A DNA stretch of 64,000 nt from Allobosea sp. 117. Lineage in GTDB: Bacteria; Pseudomonadota; Alphaproteobacteria; Rhizobiales; Xanthobacteraceae. The position numbers and the translations under genes are program-made. This document shows positions 1 through 8,131 of this stretch, in pieces (position 1 is the stretch's first letter; each line of letters starts with the position of its first letter). The stretch lies in NCBI RefSeq assembly GCF_000702305.1, contig NZ_JNLC01000012.1, forward strand, positions 1 through 64,000, given 5' to 3'. The notes below the pieces were generated by a model. That model was not told the origin of the DNA. It made no database searches and saw nothing but the letters and a program-made list of their open reading frames with translations.

Positions 1-39
1 CACATAAAGATCAAGGAAAGAATTCCTATGATCGGAGTG

Positions 40-480
40 CTCGTGGCACTGCGTGGATGCCCGGATCACGTCCGGGCATGACGGCGTGCGGGGTGATGAG
101 CGCGTATGGAGAAGGACGGAATACCCCTGCCACTCCGCCCCTCGTCATCCTGAGGCGCTCGCGAAGCGAGCCTCGAAGGACGCAGACGGCCGATGCAGCC
201 ACGATGCCGGCGCAACGGTCGCTGGGTCGGGTAGCAACCCGCTGCGTGCTTCGAGGCCGGCCTGACGGCCGGCACCTCAGCATGACGGCGGTGACTTTGA
301 CGCCGCGCGCTCCGGGTCCACGCCTCGCTCTCCGCCGGCGCACGACATGGATGCCCGGCCGGGTCCCCGGATCAAGTTCGGGGGAGAGCATGACGGCGCG
401 TCGGGAGGGACGGCATGTGCGGGAGGACGGAGCGGCGCGGATGAAGAGACGCCCTGCCGGGCCCATCGGGGCCGACCCGC
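40..480. repeat. Intergenic block of palindromic repeats
   Basis: No credible gene is visible before 484. The stretch is a patchwork of short inverted repeats. At 57-79 ATGCCCGGA pairs with TCCGGGCAT. At 152-174 there is a GAGGC-CTCGC / GCGAG-CCTC hairpin beside 'CGTCATCCTGAGG'. Near 250-285 a GCCGG/CCGGC hairpin is followed by 'CAGCATGACG', and a 'GGATGCCCGG...GCATGACGG' unit lies at 350-395. Recurrent 'CATGACGG' and 'TCATCC' tails suggest related units inserted one after another, as in the palindromic intergenic repeats of Hyphomicrobiales. Reading frames across the block are open in several frames because of base composition, not coding. Confidence 0.6.
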
Positions 481-483
481 CCC

Positions 484-1503
484 TCACCCCGCGGGCGGCG
501 TCAGGCCCAGCACGGAGGCCACCGCCGCGGTCAGCCGGGCGCGGGGATCGCCCTCGGGGGGCACCAGCCGGGTGAGCGTGGCGGCGAACTGCTCGGCGGT
601 GACGCTGGCGAGCGGCAGGATGGCGAGGCTCGGCCCGGACGCCATTCCGGCGATCGCCTCATTGGCGTAGGCGTCGTGCACCACCGCCGAGCGCAGCCCG
701 ATCACCGGCCGCCGCGCGGTGAGACCCTCGGCGAGCATGCTCATCGAATCCTCGGTCACCACCACCGCGTCGGCGCCGAACATGTCGCGCGCCGAGCCGG
801 CGCCGGCGGCGCGGTAGTCGATGAATTCGGCGAGGTGGCCCTGCGCGTTCAGGCCGGCGAACATGTCGACCACCTCGTCCGGCGTGCGCCGCGAGGTGGA
901 AACGCGCCATCTGACGCCGTAGCGCGCCGCCACCTCCGCGACCAGCCGCGCCAGCGCCTGCCATTCATTCGCCGGCCAGGTCTTGCGATAGGCGGTGCCG
1001 CCGATCATCAGCGCGATCTCGGCGCCGGCGAGGTCCGCCACGGTGGCGAGCCGCCGCGGCGGCGGATAGGCGTCGGGATCCACCGTCGAGGGGATCAGCG
1101 CATAGGCCGAGCGCGGATTGCCGCCCGAGCGCGGCGAGGCGACGACCTGCAGATCGACCTCGCGCGTGTCGTAGCCGCCGATCTGCCCGGAATAGAGGAA
1201 CGGCACGCCGAAGACGCGCTTCAAAAGGATGCCGGCGGCGACCGTCGGCCGTCCCGAGCCGATCAGCACGTCCGGCCGTTCCAGCGCGGCCACGTCGATG
1301 TGGTACATCGCCTTCAGCCACCAGCCGGGATCGCGGCCCCATTTGCGCATGATGATCTTGCGGATGTCGTCATGCGCGAACCAGCTCGGCCGGATGTCGA
1401 GGCGCGCGATCTCGGCCGGCGCCAGGCGGGCGACGGCGAGCGCCACCCCTTCCGCCTGGTGGAAATGGCCGGGCTTCTTGTCGCGCAGAACCAGGAGCTT
1501 CAC
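484..1503 (-). CDS. ELM1-like (DUF1022) putative glycosyltransferase
   Basis: Encodes 339 residues resembling the bacterial 'mitochondrial fission ELM1' family (DUF1022), a GT-B-like fold of unproven function. Visible family features are an N-terminal segment with KKPGHFHQAEG, a GSGRPT stretch, GQIGGYD, a nucleotide-binding-like IGGTAYRKTW and the C-terminal VTEDSMSMLAEGL. I chose the GTG at 1503 because it overlaps the TGA of the upstream GT8 gene by four bases (GTGA), a sign of translational coupling. The frame stays open far upstream, but that part is a shadow of the GT8 gene. The neighbouring glycosyltransferase suggests a shared role in surface glycan or lipid modification; this is inference. 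Confidence 0.8.
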   Translation of the reverse strand: MKLLVLRDKKPGHFHQAEGVALAVARLAPAEIARLDIRPSWFAHDDIRKIIMRKWGRDPGWWLKAMYHIDVAALERPDVLIGSGRPTVAAGILLKRVFGVPFLYSGQIGGYDTREVDLQVVASPRSGGNPRSAYALIPSTVDPDAYPPPRRLATVADLAGAEIALMIGGTAYRKTWPANEWQALARLVAEVAARYGVRWRVSTSRRTPDEVVDMFAGLNAQGHLAEFIDYRAAGAGSARDMFGADAVVVTEDSMSMLAEGLTARRPVIGLRSAVVHDAYANEAIAGMASGPSLAILPLASVTAEQFAATLTRLVPPEGDPRARLTAAVASVLGLTPPAG

Positions 1504-2405
1504 GCGCGCGCTCCGGGAACCGACGGCACCAGCCGGCCGAGGAACCTGCGCAGCTTGCCGAGCTTCTTCTTCCACTCGCGGCGCAGCGCGCTGTGGAGCG
1601 GCGCGTCCGCCCACGGGGTGAGCCGGCGATATTCGAAATAGATGTCGCGCGCCGGGTGGTTGCAGTCGCTGTGGTTCGGCTTCACCGGGCCCATATAGTG
1701 GACGATGCGCGCGCCCCGCCACGCCTCGGGCGGCTCGGCATAGTCGCCCTTCTTGCTGTAGCGGCAATGCATGTTCCAGCACTCGTCGAGCTTCAGCCAG
1801 TCGCCGCGCAGCGTGCCGTTGATGGCGTCCTGGTCCATCAGCGGCAGGTCGGGATGCTCGATGCTGAACTGCCGCGCCCGCCCGGTGATGTCGCGCCGGC
1901 GCCATTCGGCGACGTCGATCAGCAGCACCCCAGCGTTCAGATAGGGCGTGCCCTCCGGCGCGCCGATCGCCGCGTTGCGGTTGGCGTGGCTCTTCGGGCG
2001 GCGCTGCGCGTCGTCGCCGACCGCCGCCAGCACATGGCCCTCAAGCGGCAGGTCGCGCAGTGGCGAAAGCGGGCCGTGCACCACCGCGTCGCAGTCTATG
2101 TAGAGCAGCCGCCCGTCGGCGGGGTCCACCTTGTGCGGGATGAACAGCCGCGCATAAGTGATGCGCGACATGTACTGCTTCACCGGCATGCCGCAGAGGA
2201 AGGCGAGGTCGGCGTCCGTCACCTCGACAATCTCGATGTCGTCGCGCCCGTAGCTCCTGAGCAGCCTCGCCTTGTCGTCCGCGCTGATGCGGTCGACGAA
2301 GACCAGCACCTTCTCGTAGTCGCCATGCGCGTTGCGGGCGAGCGAGGCGAGCATGGCGCCCGTCAGCTCGGCATAGCCGCCGTCGGTGGCGGTGGCGACG
2401 ATCAC
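1500..2405 (-). CDS. Glycosyltransferase family 8
   Basis: Encodes a 301-residue GT8-type retaining glycosyltransferase (GT-A fold, usually UDP-hexose donors such as in LPS core or glycogenin-like enzymes). Family marks are the DxD metal/nucleotide site Asp104-Cys-Asp106 in YIDCDAVV, the DQDAIN motif at about 191-196, and the HxxGxxKP-like HYMGPVKP at about 236-243. There is no signal peptide or membrane segment, so it probably acts at the cytoplasmic face. The start is a GTG overlapping the Lrp gene stop by four bases, and its own stop overlaps the next gene in the same way, so the three genes form a tightly coupled unit. Confidence 0.88.
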   Translation of the reverse strand: MIVATATDGGYAELTGAMLASLARNAHGDYEKVLVFVDRISADDKARLLRSYGRDDIEIVEVTDADLAFLCGMPVKQYMSRITYARLFIPHKVDPADGRLLYIDCDAVVHGPLSPLRDLPLEGHVLAAVGDDAQRRPKSHANRNAAIGAPEGTPYLNAGVLLIDVAEWRRRDITGRARQFSIEHPDLPLMDQDAINGTLRGDWLKLDECWNMHCRYSKKGDYAEPPEAWRGARIVHYMGPVKPNHSDCNHPARDIYFEYRRLTPWADAPLHSALRREWKKKLGKLRRFLGRLVPSVPGARA

Positions 2406-2878
2406 GTCGCGCCTCCCTCCATCGGGACGATGGCGGCGTCCTTGGTCTGGCGCAGCGTGATCGTCGTCTTGACGTTGCGCACGTTCGGCGCCCCGGTCAG
2501 TTCCAGCACGAAGTTCTGGAAGGTGCGCAGGTCCGGGGCGACGCAGAGCAGCAGGAAGTCGGTCTCGCCCGAGAGCATCCAGCAGGAGCGCACCAGCGGC
2601 CAGCGCTCCACCCGGTCGGCGAAGGCGGCGAGATCGGCCTCGGCCTGGCTGACCAGATGCACCATGGCGAAGGCCATCAGGTCGTAGCCGAGCGCCTTCT
2701 CGTCGAGCAGCGCGCGGTAGCCCCTGATGATGCCGTCCTCCTCGAGCGCGCGCACGCGCCGCAGGCAGGGCGGCGCCGAGATGCCGACCCGCTTCGACAG
2801 CTCCACATTGGTGATGCGGCCGTCGCCCTGGAGTTCACGCAAAATATTCGCATCGATCGCGTCGATCCGGCGCACCAC
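2402..2878 (-). CDS. Lrp/AsnC family transcriptional regulator
   Basis: About 158 residues: an N-terminal AsnC helix-turn-helix (IDAIDANILRELQ...NVELSKRVGIS...CLRRVRALEEDGII) followed by an alpha-beta RAM effector domain with FVL and MLSGETDFLL elements. Lrp/AsnC proteins sense amino acids and form octamers. The frame is open for 40 more codons upstream, but the start is taken at tandem GTG codons (2878 or 2875) preceded by AAAAGAGG at an ideal distance. It lies divergent from trxB and heads the minus-strand unit with the GT8 and ELM1-like genes. The true ligand is not visible. Confidence 0.88.
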   Translation of the reverse strand: MVRRIDAIDANILRELQGDGRITNVELSKRVGISAPPCLRRVRALEEDGIIRGYRALLDEKALGYDLMAFAMVHLVSQAEADLAAFADRVERWPLVRSCWMLSGETDFLLLCVAPDLRTFQNFVLELTGAPNVRNVKTTITLRQTKDAAIVPMEGGAT

Positions 2879-3140
2879 GCGGCCTCTTTTCCGTTGGCGG
2901 GTATGGATAGGCCCCGCGGATCGCGGCGAACCCGATGGCGCGCCGCCGCCAGCGTAATAATATTTCGCGGAGGTCGCCGCAATCTTCTCTCTGGACAACT
3001 AATGGATTAAGGAACGCAGCCTTGCGGTACTGCGGGCGAGCTCCTACATTTTCGCATGGCTGCCGGCGCGTGATCCCGTCGCGGCTGCATGGAGTTCATA
3101 GCTCACGGTCTCTCCGCGCGAGAGACGGGTCGCAAGGGTA

Positions 3141-3161
3141 TTCCAAAGGTCTTCCAAAGGT
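3141..3161 (+). repeat. Tandem TTCCAAAGGT repeats in trxB leader
   Basis: TTCCAAAGGT occurs at 3141-3150 and again at 3152-3161, directly before the trxB start at 3167. Each copy contains AAAGG, and only the second lies at Shine-Dalgarno distance from the ATG. A preceding AAGGGTA is a partial third unit. Confidence 0.5.
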
Positions 3162-3166
3162 TCTCC

Positions 3167-4159
3167 ATGTCGTCGGCTGCTGTCCCGGGTTCATCGACCC
3201 CATCGACCCACGTGAAGGTGCTGATCGTCGGCTCGGGCCCGGCGGGCTACACCGCCGCCATCTATGCCGCGCGCGCCATGTTGGAGCCGGTGCTGATCCA
3301 GGGCATCCAGCCGGGTGGCCAGCTCACCATCACCACCGACGTCGAGAACTATCCAGGGTTCAAAGACCCGATCCAGGGTCCGTGGCTGATGGAGCAGATG
3401 CAGGCGCAGGCCGAGCATGTCGGCACCCGCATCGTCACCGACATCGTCACCAAGGCCGACCTCTCCCGCCGTCCGTTCCGGCTGGAGACCGATTCCGGCA
3501 CGGTCTGGCACGCCGACACGCTGGTCCTCGCCACCGGCGCGCAGGCGCGCTGGCTGGAGCTGCCCTCCGAGCAGGCCTATCGCGGCTTCGGCGTCTCCGC
3601 CTGCGCCACCTGCGACGGCTTCTTCTACCGCGGCAAGGAGGTCATCGTGATCGGCGGCGGCAACACCGCGGTCGAGGAGGCGCTGTTCCTCACCAACTTC
3701 GCCTCCAAGGTCACGCTGGTGCACCGCCGCGACGAATTGCGCGCCGAGCGCATCCTGCAGGACCGGCTGTTCAAGCACCCGAAGGTCGAGGTGGTGTGGA
3801 ACGCCGCGCTGCACGAGGTGAAGGGCGAGAGCGAGCCCTCCCGCGTCACCGGCGCCGTTTTGAAGGACACCCGCACCGGCGCCCTCACCGAACTCGCCGC
3901 CGACGGCGTGTTCATTGCCATCGGCCACGCGCCAGCGACCGAGCTGGTGCAGGGCCAGCTCCGGCTGAAGCCGAGCGGCTATGTGTGGACCGCCCCCTAT
4001 TCGACGGCCACCTCGGTGGAAGGCGTGTTCGCCGCGGGCGATGTCGCCGACGACGTGTTCCGCCAGGCGGTGACCGCCGCCGGCATGGGCTGCATGGCGG
4101 CGCTGGAGGCCGAGCGCTTCCTCGCCCACCAGCAGCCGCTGGCCAGCGCGGCCGAATGA
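3167..4159 (+). CDS. trxB: Thioredoxin-disulfide reductase
   Basis: Encodes 330 residues of the low-molecular-weight thioredoxin reductase family, which uses NADPH and FAD to reduce thioredoxin in the cytoplasm. Visible features are the FAD-binding GSGPAG motif (about 22-27), the redox-active CATC at Cys146/Cys149, the NADPH-binding VIGGGNTA (about 161-168) with the downstream HRRDELRA, and the C-terminal FAD motif GVFAAGDV. The ATG at 3167 is chosen over in-frame upstream codons because AAAGG sits six bases before it and the mature family start follows directly. The stop overlaps the ATG of the LysR gene (ATGA). Its length is normal for the family. Confidence 0.95.
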   Translation: MSSAAVPGSSTPSTHVKVLIVGSGPAGYTAAIYAARAMLEPVLIQGIQPGGQLTITTDVENYPGFKDPIQGPWLMEQMQAQAEHVGTRIVTDIVTKADLSRRPFRLETDSGTVWHADTLVLATGAQARWLELPSEQAYRGFGVSACATCDGFFYRGKEVIVIGGGNTAVEEALFLTNFASKVTLVHRRDELRAERILQDRLFKHPKVEVVWNAALHEVKGESEPSRVTGAVLKDTRTGALTELAADGVFIAIGHAPATELVQGQLRLKPSGYVWTAPYSTATSVEGVFAAGDVADDVFRQAVTAAGMGCMAALEAERFLAHQQPLASAAE

Positions 4160-5085
4160 CGATGGACAGTTCGAACGCGCGGGCACGGGGCATGGACTGG
4201 GACAAGCTGAAGGTTTTCCACGTCGCGGCGGAGGCGGGATCCTTCACCCATGCCGGCGAGGCGCTGGGCTTGTCGCAATCGGCGGTGAGCCGGCAGGTCT
4301 CGGCGCTGGAGCAGGAGCTCAACATCCCGCTGTTCCATCGCCATGCGCGCGGGCTCATCCTGACCGAGCAGGGCGACCTGCTCTACCGCACCGCGCACGA
4401 AGTCTTCATGAAGCTGGAGGCTGCGCGCGCCAAGCTGACCGACTCGCGCGAGAAGCCGAACGGCGAGCTGCGCGTTACCACCACCATGGGCCTCGGCACC
4501 CACTGGCTGACCGCCCGCATCGGCGAGTTCCTCGAGCTCTATCCCGACATCCGCATCACGCTGATCCTCACCGACGAGGAGCTCGACCTCGCCATGCGCG
4601 AGGCCGACGTCGCCATCCGCCTGCGCCAGCCGGTGCAGCCGGACCTCATCCAGCGCAAGCTGTTCACCGTGCATTTCCACGCCTTCGCCTCGGCCGAGTA
4701 CCTGAAGCGCAACGGCCATCCGCGCACGGTGGAGGAGCTCGACAAGCACCGCATCATCCTGCTCGGCGGCCCGATCCCGAGCTATTTCCAGGGTCTCAAC
4801 TGGCTGGAGCGCGCCGGCCTGGAGGATGGCCAGGAGGGACGCGTGCCGGCGCTGTCGGTCAACAACGTGCTGGGGCTGAAGCGCGCCGTCGAGCGCGGGG
4901 TGGGCATAGGCACCGTGCCGGACTATCTGCTGGAGGATTCGGCGACGCTGGTGCAGCTCTTCCCCGAGCGGCCGACGCCGACGCTGGAGGCCTATTTCGT
5001 CTATCCGCAGGAAATGCGCTCGGTCGCTCGCATCCAGGTGTTCCGCGACTTCCTGGTGGCGAAGGCGCAGCGCTGGAGCTTCTGA
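4156..5085 (+). CDS. LysR family transcriptional regulator
   Basis: A 309-residue LysR-type regulator. It has an N-terminal winged HTH (WDKLKVFHVAAEAGSFTHAGEALGLS at about 14-39, then QSAVSRQVSALEQEL) and a periplasmic-binding-like effector domain from about residue 95. The ATG at 4156 overlaps the trxB stop by four bases, so it is probably cotranscribed and translationally coupled with trxB. An alternative ATG lies two codons downstream. The link to trxB suggests a redox or sulfur-related role, but the coinducer is unknown. Confidence 0.9.
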   Translation: MTMDSSNARARGMDWDKLKVFHVAAEAGSFTHAGEALGLSQSAVSRQVSALEQELNIPLFHRHARGLILTEQGDLLYRTAHEVFMKLEAARAKLTDSREKPNGELRVTTTMGLGTHWLTARIGEFLELYPDIRITLILTDEELDLAMREADVAIRLRQPVQPDLIQRKLFTVHFHAFASAEYLKRNGHPRTVEELDKHRIILLGGPIPSYFQGLNWLERAGLEDGQEGRVPALSVNNVLGLKRAVERGVGIGTVPDYLLEDSATLVQLFPERPTPTLEAYFVYPQEMRSVARIQVFRDFLVAKAQRWSF

Positions 5086-5173
5086 GAAACCCGCCCCGAA
5101 CGGCAGGGTGAATCGAGCCGCGCAGCCCCGCTGCGATGGCTTGGTTTCCTCAATAAATCGCCGAAGAGCCTTT

Positions 5174-5284
5174 GCTGGGTCCCGGATCGGCGCCGCGCGA
5201 TGCGCGGCTTGTCCGGGACACGAGGTGCAACGCTGTGTTCCGGACAAGTGACGGCGAAGCCGGAACGAAGAGCCGGAACCCAGC
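5174..5284. repeat. Palindromic intergenic element
   Basis: A composite inverted-repeat element starting GCTGGGTCCCGGATCGGCGC and ending CCGGAACCCAGC, with a perfect internal hairpin GCCGCGC-gat-GCGCGGC (5192-5208) and a CTTGTCCGGGACA/TTCCGGACAAG pair. It shares the GGGTCCCGG...GGGACAC core with the copies at 9223-9452, so it belongs to the same family. It sits between the convergent lysR and DUF3280-like genes. Confidence 0.6.
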
Positions 5285-5358
5285 GGAAACCCTTCGGCAA
5301 TTCCCCCTACGAACCGGACCCATCCGGACAGGGCAGCTCTCGCCTGCCTACCCGCGCC

Positions 5359-5931
5359 TCAGGGCTGCACCCTGCCCTCCGGTGGCGCGCCCTCCTTGGC
5401 GAGCGCCTCGGCCACGTCCTTCGCGACGAAGGAGCCGGCGCGCCGCCAGCCCTCGTCATTGTCGCCGCGGAAGCTGAGCAGGCGCTGCAGCACCACCTTG
5501 CCGGTGGCGACGTCGATGACGCCGACCTTCATCGACAGCACCAGCGTGCTCATCTTGTGCACTCCGGCGACCAGCATCAGCGAGGCGCCCGCCTTCGCCG
5601 CCTCGCCGCGCAGCCGTTCGACGCCGGCCTCGTCGAGCGCGCAGGGCGGGCCGCCGCACGGGATCGCCAGGCTGGCGAGGCGCCCGTCGCGGCCGAGATC
5701 GCTCCGCAGCGCCTGCGCCAGCGCCGCCAGCCGGGCATGGTGGGCGGCGTCCTGATTGACCGGCTCGCCTGACGAATCGGTGAAGCCGACATCCGGCACG
5801 GCAACGGTCAGCGGAGCCGCCGCCCGGACCTCGCGCGACGTGAGGGGCGCGAAAAACAGCGGCATCGCGGCAACACCCACCAGAAAAGCGCGTGCGGCTG
5901 GAGCCCGGACATAACGTCGCAACAGTGTCAT
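5359..5931 (-). CDS. Secreted DUF3280/DUF2380-like protein
   Basis: A 190-residue predicted exported protein. An N-terminal signal-like segment (RRYVRAPAARAFLVG...FFAPLTSREVRAA) is followed by a domain with ALAQALRSDLGRDG, a CGGPPC cysteine pair, a SLMLVAGVHKMSTLVLSMKV strand and VDVATGKVVLQRLLSFRGDNDEGW. That order resembles the DUF3280/DUF2380 periplasmic proteins of alphaproteobacteria. The ATG at 5931 is chosen because the signal peptide starts there; the open frame further upstream has no signal-like content. Function is unknown. Confidence 0.72.
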   Translation of the reverse strand: MTLLRRYVRAPAARAFLVGVAAMPLFFAPLTSREVRAAAPLTVAVPDVGFTDSSGEPVNQDAAHHARLAALAQALRSDLGRDGRLASLAIPCGGPPCALDEAGVERLRGEAAKAGASLMLVAGVHKMSTLVLSMKVGVIDVATGKVVLQRLLSFRGDNDEGWRRAGSFVAKDVAEALAKEGAPPEGRVQP

Positions 5932-6110
5932 GGCGTGTCCCCGGCGTGTCCTCGATCCCGGCCTCTGACGGGCCATAACCCTTATCCTAACGCAATTCCG
6001 GCTTGTGTCCCGCTGCGGTGATTGCGCTAATCTGATCAAATCTGCAGCAATTTCCTGCCGATATTCGCCCAATCTGCAGTTATGCATGCCTGCCATGCAG
6101 GCAGCTCTCA

Positions 6111-6139
6111 TTGAATTTTGCCTCTACGCTGGGCATATT
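6111..6139 (+). promoter_or_regulatory. Predicted sigma-70 promoter for the sRNA
   Basis: TTGAAT (6111-6116) and CATATT (6134-6139) are separated by exactly 17 bases on the plus strand, in a stretch without a gene. Start of transcription would be near 6146. A strong plus-strand terminator follows about 70-100 bases downstream, which supports a short transcript. Confidence 0.5.
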
Positions 6140-6145
6140 CGGTTT

Positions 6146-6243
6146 GCGCTGTAAGCACTCTGTGCTCTCAGCTGTTCCCCTCTGGAAGGTTCGCCGCGCA
6201 AGCGGCGAGACTCATCGGGCTCCCGCAAGGGAGCCCTTTTTTT
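6146..6243 (+). ncRNA. Candidate small regulatory RNA (~98 nt)
   Basis: The plus strand has a promoter-like element ending at 6139 and a canonical intrinsic terminator at 6217-6243, with no reading frame between them. The transcript would fold into a first hairpin AGCAC-tct-GTGCT (about 6154-6166), an unpaired C-rich segment GTTCCCCTCTGG (about 6173-6184), a second hairpin CGCCGC-GCAA-GCGGCG (6192-6207), and the terminator GGGCTCCC-GCAA-GGGAGCCC plus T7. Three hairpins with GNRA loops and an exposed anti-Shine-Dalgarno-like C/U stretch are typical of alphaproteobacterial trans-acting sRNAs. The exact family cannot be assigned by eye. Confidence 0.55.
6217..6243 (+). terminator. Rho-independent terminator
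   Basis: A perfect 8-bp stem GGGCTCCC/GGGAGCCC with a GCAA loop is followed by seven T residues on the plus strand. On the minus strand the same hairpin lacks a T run, so it serves the plus-strand transcript and not the antiporter gene ending at 6270. Confidence 0.85.
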
Positions 6244-6269
6244 GTCCGCTCGCCGGAAACGCCTGCGCT

Positions 6270-7916
6270 TCAGCTTCCGAAGACGTGCTCGACCATGCGG
6301 TTGGCGATCTCGCGCTCGGCGTACACGACGAGGTCCGCTCCCTGCGCGCGCAGATGCTCGACGCCGTCCTCGCTGTGCGCGCGGGCGACGATGAAGATGT
6401 CGCGCCGCCGCTCGCGGGCGGCCTCGATGATGGCGCCGGCCTGCAATTCGTCGGGAACCGTGACCATGAGCATGCGCGCGCCCGGCAGCCCGGCATCGTC
6501 CAGCATGTCGTCCGGCGGCCCGACGGCGATGACCCCTCGCCCGCCGCCCTTGCGCCAGGCCTCGATCTTCAGGCGGTCCTGGTCGACCGCGACCACCGGC
6601 ACCTTGGCCTCGGCGAGCTGGCGCGCCACCGACGAGCCGACCCGGCCGAGCCCCACCACCAGCACCGGCCCGTCGCCATGCGGCCGGTGCGGCCCGATCG
6701 CCGTGTCGGCCGCCGGCGCCTCTTCCTCCTCGTCGTCGAGGCCGAAGATCCGATCGGCGAGGACGAACATGAACGGGTTCAGCGCGATCGAGATCAGCGC
6801 GCCGGCCACCACCAGGTCGCGCGCCTCGCGCGGCACCATGTCGTTGTCGACGCCGAGGCCGACGAGGATGAAGGAGAACTCGCCGATCTGCGACAGGCTC
6901 GCCGCCACCATGGCGGCCATGTTGCGCGGGCGCCGGAGCAGCCGGACGATGGCGATCGCCGCCAGCGACTTGATGAACAGGATGATCAGCAGCGTCGCCG
7001 CGACGTCGAGCGGCCGGCGCAGCAATATGCTCGGGTCGAACAGCATGCCGACCGAGACGAAGAACAGCACGGCGAAGGCGTCGCGCAGCGGCAGCGAGCC
7101 CTCGGCGGCGCGATGGCTGAGATCGGACTCGGCCAGCACCAGCCCGGCGAAGAAGGCGCCGAGTGCGAAGGAGACGCCGAACAGCAGGGCCGAGCCATAG
7201 GCGATGCCGAGCGCGATGCCGAGCACCGAGAGCGTGAACAGCTCGCGCGAGCCGGTCTTCGCCACCTTGCCGAGCATCCACGGCACCATCCGCCGGCCGA
7301 ACACCAGCATCAGCGCGACGAACAGCGCGACTGCGCCGAGCGTGGTGGCGATCTTGCCGGCGAGGTCGGCATAGTCGGCCTCGCGGCCGGCGGCGAGGCT
7401 GCCGAACAGCGGCAGCAGCACCAGCGCCAGCACCATGGCGAGGTCTTCGACGATCAGCCAGCCAACCGCCACATGGCCGTTCTCGGTCTCGATCGCGCGC
7501 CGCTCCTCCAGCGCCCGCAGCAGGACGACGGTGGAGGCGACCGACAGCGACAGGCCGAAGACGAGCCCGCCCGCCACGCTCCAGCCCCACCACATGGCGA
7601 GCCCGAGGCCGACCGCGGTGGCGACCGCGATCTGCCCGATGGCGCCGGGCACGGCGATGCTCCACACCCGCATCAGGTCGCGCGGGGTAAAGTGCAGGCC
7701 GACGCCGAACATCAGGAGGATGACGCCGAGCTCGGCAAGCTGCGGGGCGAGCGAGGTGTCGGCGATGAAGCCCGGCGTGTAGGGGCCGACCAGAAGGCCG
7801 GCGACCAGATAGCCGACGATGGGGGAGAGCCGCAGCCGCGTCGCCAGATAGCCGAAGATCGCCGCCAGCACGAAACCGATGCAGACGGTGGCGATCAACG
7901 GCACATGATGCGGCAT
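6270..7916 (-). CDS. KefB/YbaL-type monovalent cation:proton antiporter
   Basis: A 548-residue CPA2 antiporter. Residues about 1-390 form a Na+/H+ exchanger domain of a dozen hydrophobic segments, with GVILLMFGVGLHF and the FFVSVGMLFD signature. After an acidic linker (DDEEEEAP), residues about 415-548 form a RCK/TrkA-N Rossmann domain (VLVVGLGRVGSSVA) that would gate transport by nucleotide or glutathione-type ligands. It probably exchanges K+ for H+ in the inner membrane. The ATG at 7916 is preceded by GAGGAGGA at a workable distance. YbaL and KefB types cannot be separated by eye. Confidence 0.9.
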   Translation of the reverse strand: MPHHVPLIATVCIGFVLAAIFGYLATRLRLSPIVGYLVAGLLVGPYTPGFIADTSLAPQLAELGVILLMFGVGLHFTPRDLMRVWSIAVPGAIGQIAVATAVGLGLAMWWGWSVAGGLVFGLSLSVASTVVLLRALEERRAIETENGHVAVGWLIVEDLAMVLALVLLPLFGSLAAGREADYADLAGKIATTLGAVALFVALMLVFGRRMVPWMLGKVAKTGSRELFTLSVLGIALGIAYGSALLFGVSFALGAFFAGLVLAESDLSHRAAEGSLPLRDAFAVLFFVSVGMLFDPSILLRRPLDVAATLLIILFIKSLAAIAIVRLLRRPRNMAAMVAASLSQIGEFSFILVGLGVDNDMVPREARDLVVAGALISIALNPFMFVLADRIFGLDDEEEEAPAADTAIGPHRPHGDGPVLVVGLGRVGSSVARQLAEAKVPVVAVDQDRLKIEAWRKGGGRGVIAVGPPDDMLDDAGLPGARMLMVTVPDELQAGAIIEAARERRRDIFIVARAHSEDGVEHLRAQGADLVVYAEREIANRMVEHVFGS

Positions 7917-8131
7917 TACGCGGTGTCCTCCTCGCGCCCCGATGGGTGATGTTGGTGGAAGGCCACGCGAACGAGTAGATCGGCGCCTCGAACGTAAAAT
8001 GCAATCCGAGGCCGCCGAGCGCAAGAGCAGGCCAGTCGAAAAAATGCGCCGCATGGACGAAATATCGTCATGCGGCGCGGATCGACTGAATTATATTGCA
8101 GTGCGGTGACGCTATTGCGTTAACGAAGCCG

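Noticed and set aside
6146-6243. SRP 4.5S RNA or 6S RNA
   Set aside because: The GGAAG pairing and the conserved asymmetric loop of SRP RNA are absent, and the length and hairpin order do not fit 6S RNA.
6111-7949. A plus-strand frame of about 612 codons
   Set aside because: It is antisense to the antiporter, which has a full transmembrane and RCK pattern. It also crosses the sRNA terminator.
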